Positions 39,079-39,324 of a stretch of DNA of 39,324 nt are shown here, in pieces. This DNA is from a virus: IMG/VR virus record IMGVR_UViG_3300041991_000132, positions 1-39,324 of that record; one strand, given 5' to 3'. The notes under the pieces were generated by a model. That model was given only the letters and a program-made list of their open reading frames with translations, searched no databases and was not told the DNA's origin. The translations under genes were made by a program, and so were the position numbers. Position 1 is the first letter of the stretch. Each line of letters opens with the position of its first letter.

Positions 39079-39324
39079 TCACCCAGCATTGAACCGCGTG
39101 CCCGGGCAGGACGCGTATTGAAAGAGGACCCGGTGAATTCCCGCGATCGACTCAGTCGGACCGCACGCGCCCGAGCGCGCTGATGTCCGCAGCCTGCTGG
39201 AATGCGGCTGACCCGTACGGCTGCGAGCCACGGTTTGCACCAGGCTCATGTCCACGGCCGTAAGGCATTCGCGCAAGACGCCCTGACCGACCATGCCAGT
39301 GGCGCCAAACAGCAAGACCTTCAT
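39079..39324 (-). pseudogene. broken NAD(P)-binding epimerase-like gene (host)
   Basis: The first 40 or so residues have a Rossmann start MKVLLFGATGMVGQGVLREC, then SLVQTVARSRTGQPH, closely like NAD-dependent epimerase/dehydratase-family proteins of about 215 residues. After about residue 48 the frame no longer resembles the family and ends at residue 81. The gene is therefore truncated or rearranged. It starts at the window edge and reads towards the prophage but does not reach it, so the break lies about 200 bp outside the right end. Confidence 0.7.

Noticed and set aside
1-39324. CRISPR arrays, tRNA or rRNA genes
   Set aside because: No regularly spaced repeat-spacer array, tRNA cloverleaf or rRNA sequence was seen on either strand.

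Overview
The window holds one essentially complete Mu-like transposable prophage of about 37.7 kb (roughly 1242-38993) with short pieces of host chromosome on each side. High GC content and dense ATGA/GTGA start-stop overlaps fit a gammaproteobacterial host. A member of the Xanthomonadales (Rhodanobacter/Dyella/Luteibacter-like) is my best guess, but no host gene here proves it. The virus would have contractile, Mu-type tails: the sheath, tube, gp45-gp48 baseplate genes and DNA circularisation gene are all present in Mu order.

Layout. 1-1241 is the left flank, with one DUF3486-like gene touching the prophage. 1242-1301 is the left transposon end with two TTTGCAAA sites. 1347-2345 is leftward: a lysogeny repressor and a membrane protein. 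2275-2431 is the divergent control region, with five copies of a CATCCGAGTT-type operator and a sigma70-like early promoter. 2478-12368 is the rightward early block: a Ner-like BcepMu-gp16-family regulator, MuA-type transposase, MuB-type ATPase, many small proteins, DUF3164, GemA, and finally a Mor/C-family activator. 12374-12418 is a palindromic candidate late promoter. 12505-14192 is lysis (holin, membrane-anchored transglycosylase, nested Rz/Rz1). 14185-20210 is TraR-like protein, DUF2730, a gp26-like winged-helix protein, terminase, portal and the MuF head protein. 20211-21552 is an accessory insert (structured leader plus two unknown genes) ending in a second copy of the late-promoter palindrome. 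21553-24712 is protease/scaffold, decoration, capsid and head-completion genes. 24709-36041 is the tail and baseplate. 36051-37930 is the fibre, a fibre-linked protein and a permuted-papain-like enzyme. 38063-38857 is a D12-class adenine methyltransferase in the position where Mu carries mom. 38930-38993 is the right end, with three transposase sites spaced exactly 22 bp. 38994-39324 is the right flank with a broken NAD-binding epimerase-like gene.

How the parts work together. In the lysogen the repressor should hold the operator array shut while its operon also makes a two-helix membrane protein. On induction the early promoter makes transposase A and ATPase B for replicative transposition. 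GemA and the small early proteins follow, then Mor/C. The single Mor/C activator probably drives both palindrome promoters, switching on lysis, packaging and virion genes. Two antisense genes sit inside the tail operon (28311-28664, and a lipoprotein at 30650-31027). Together with the 20555-21314 pair and the repressor-linked membrane gene, they look like lysogenic-conversion or anti-phage cargo. These four loci are the best candidates for undescribed biology here.
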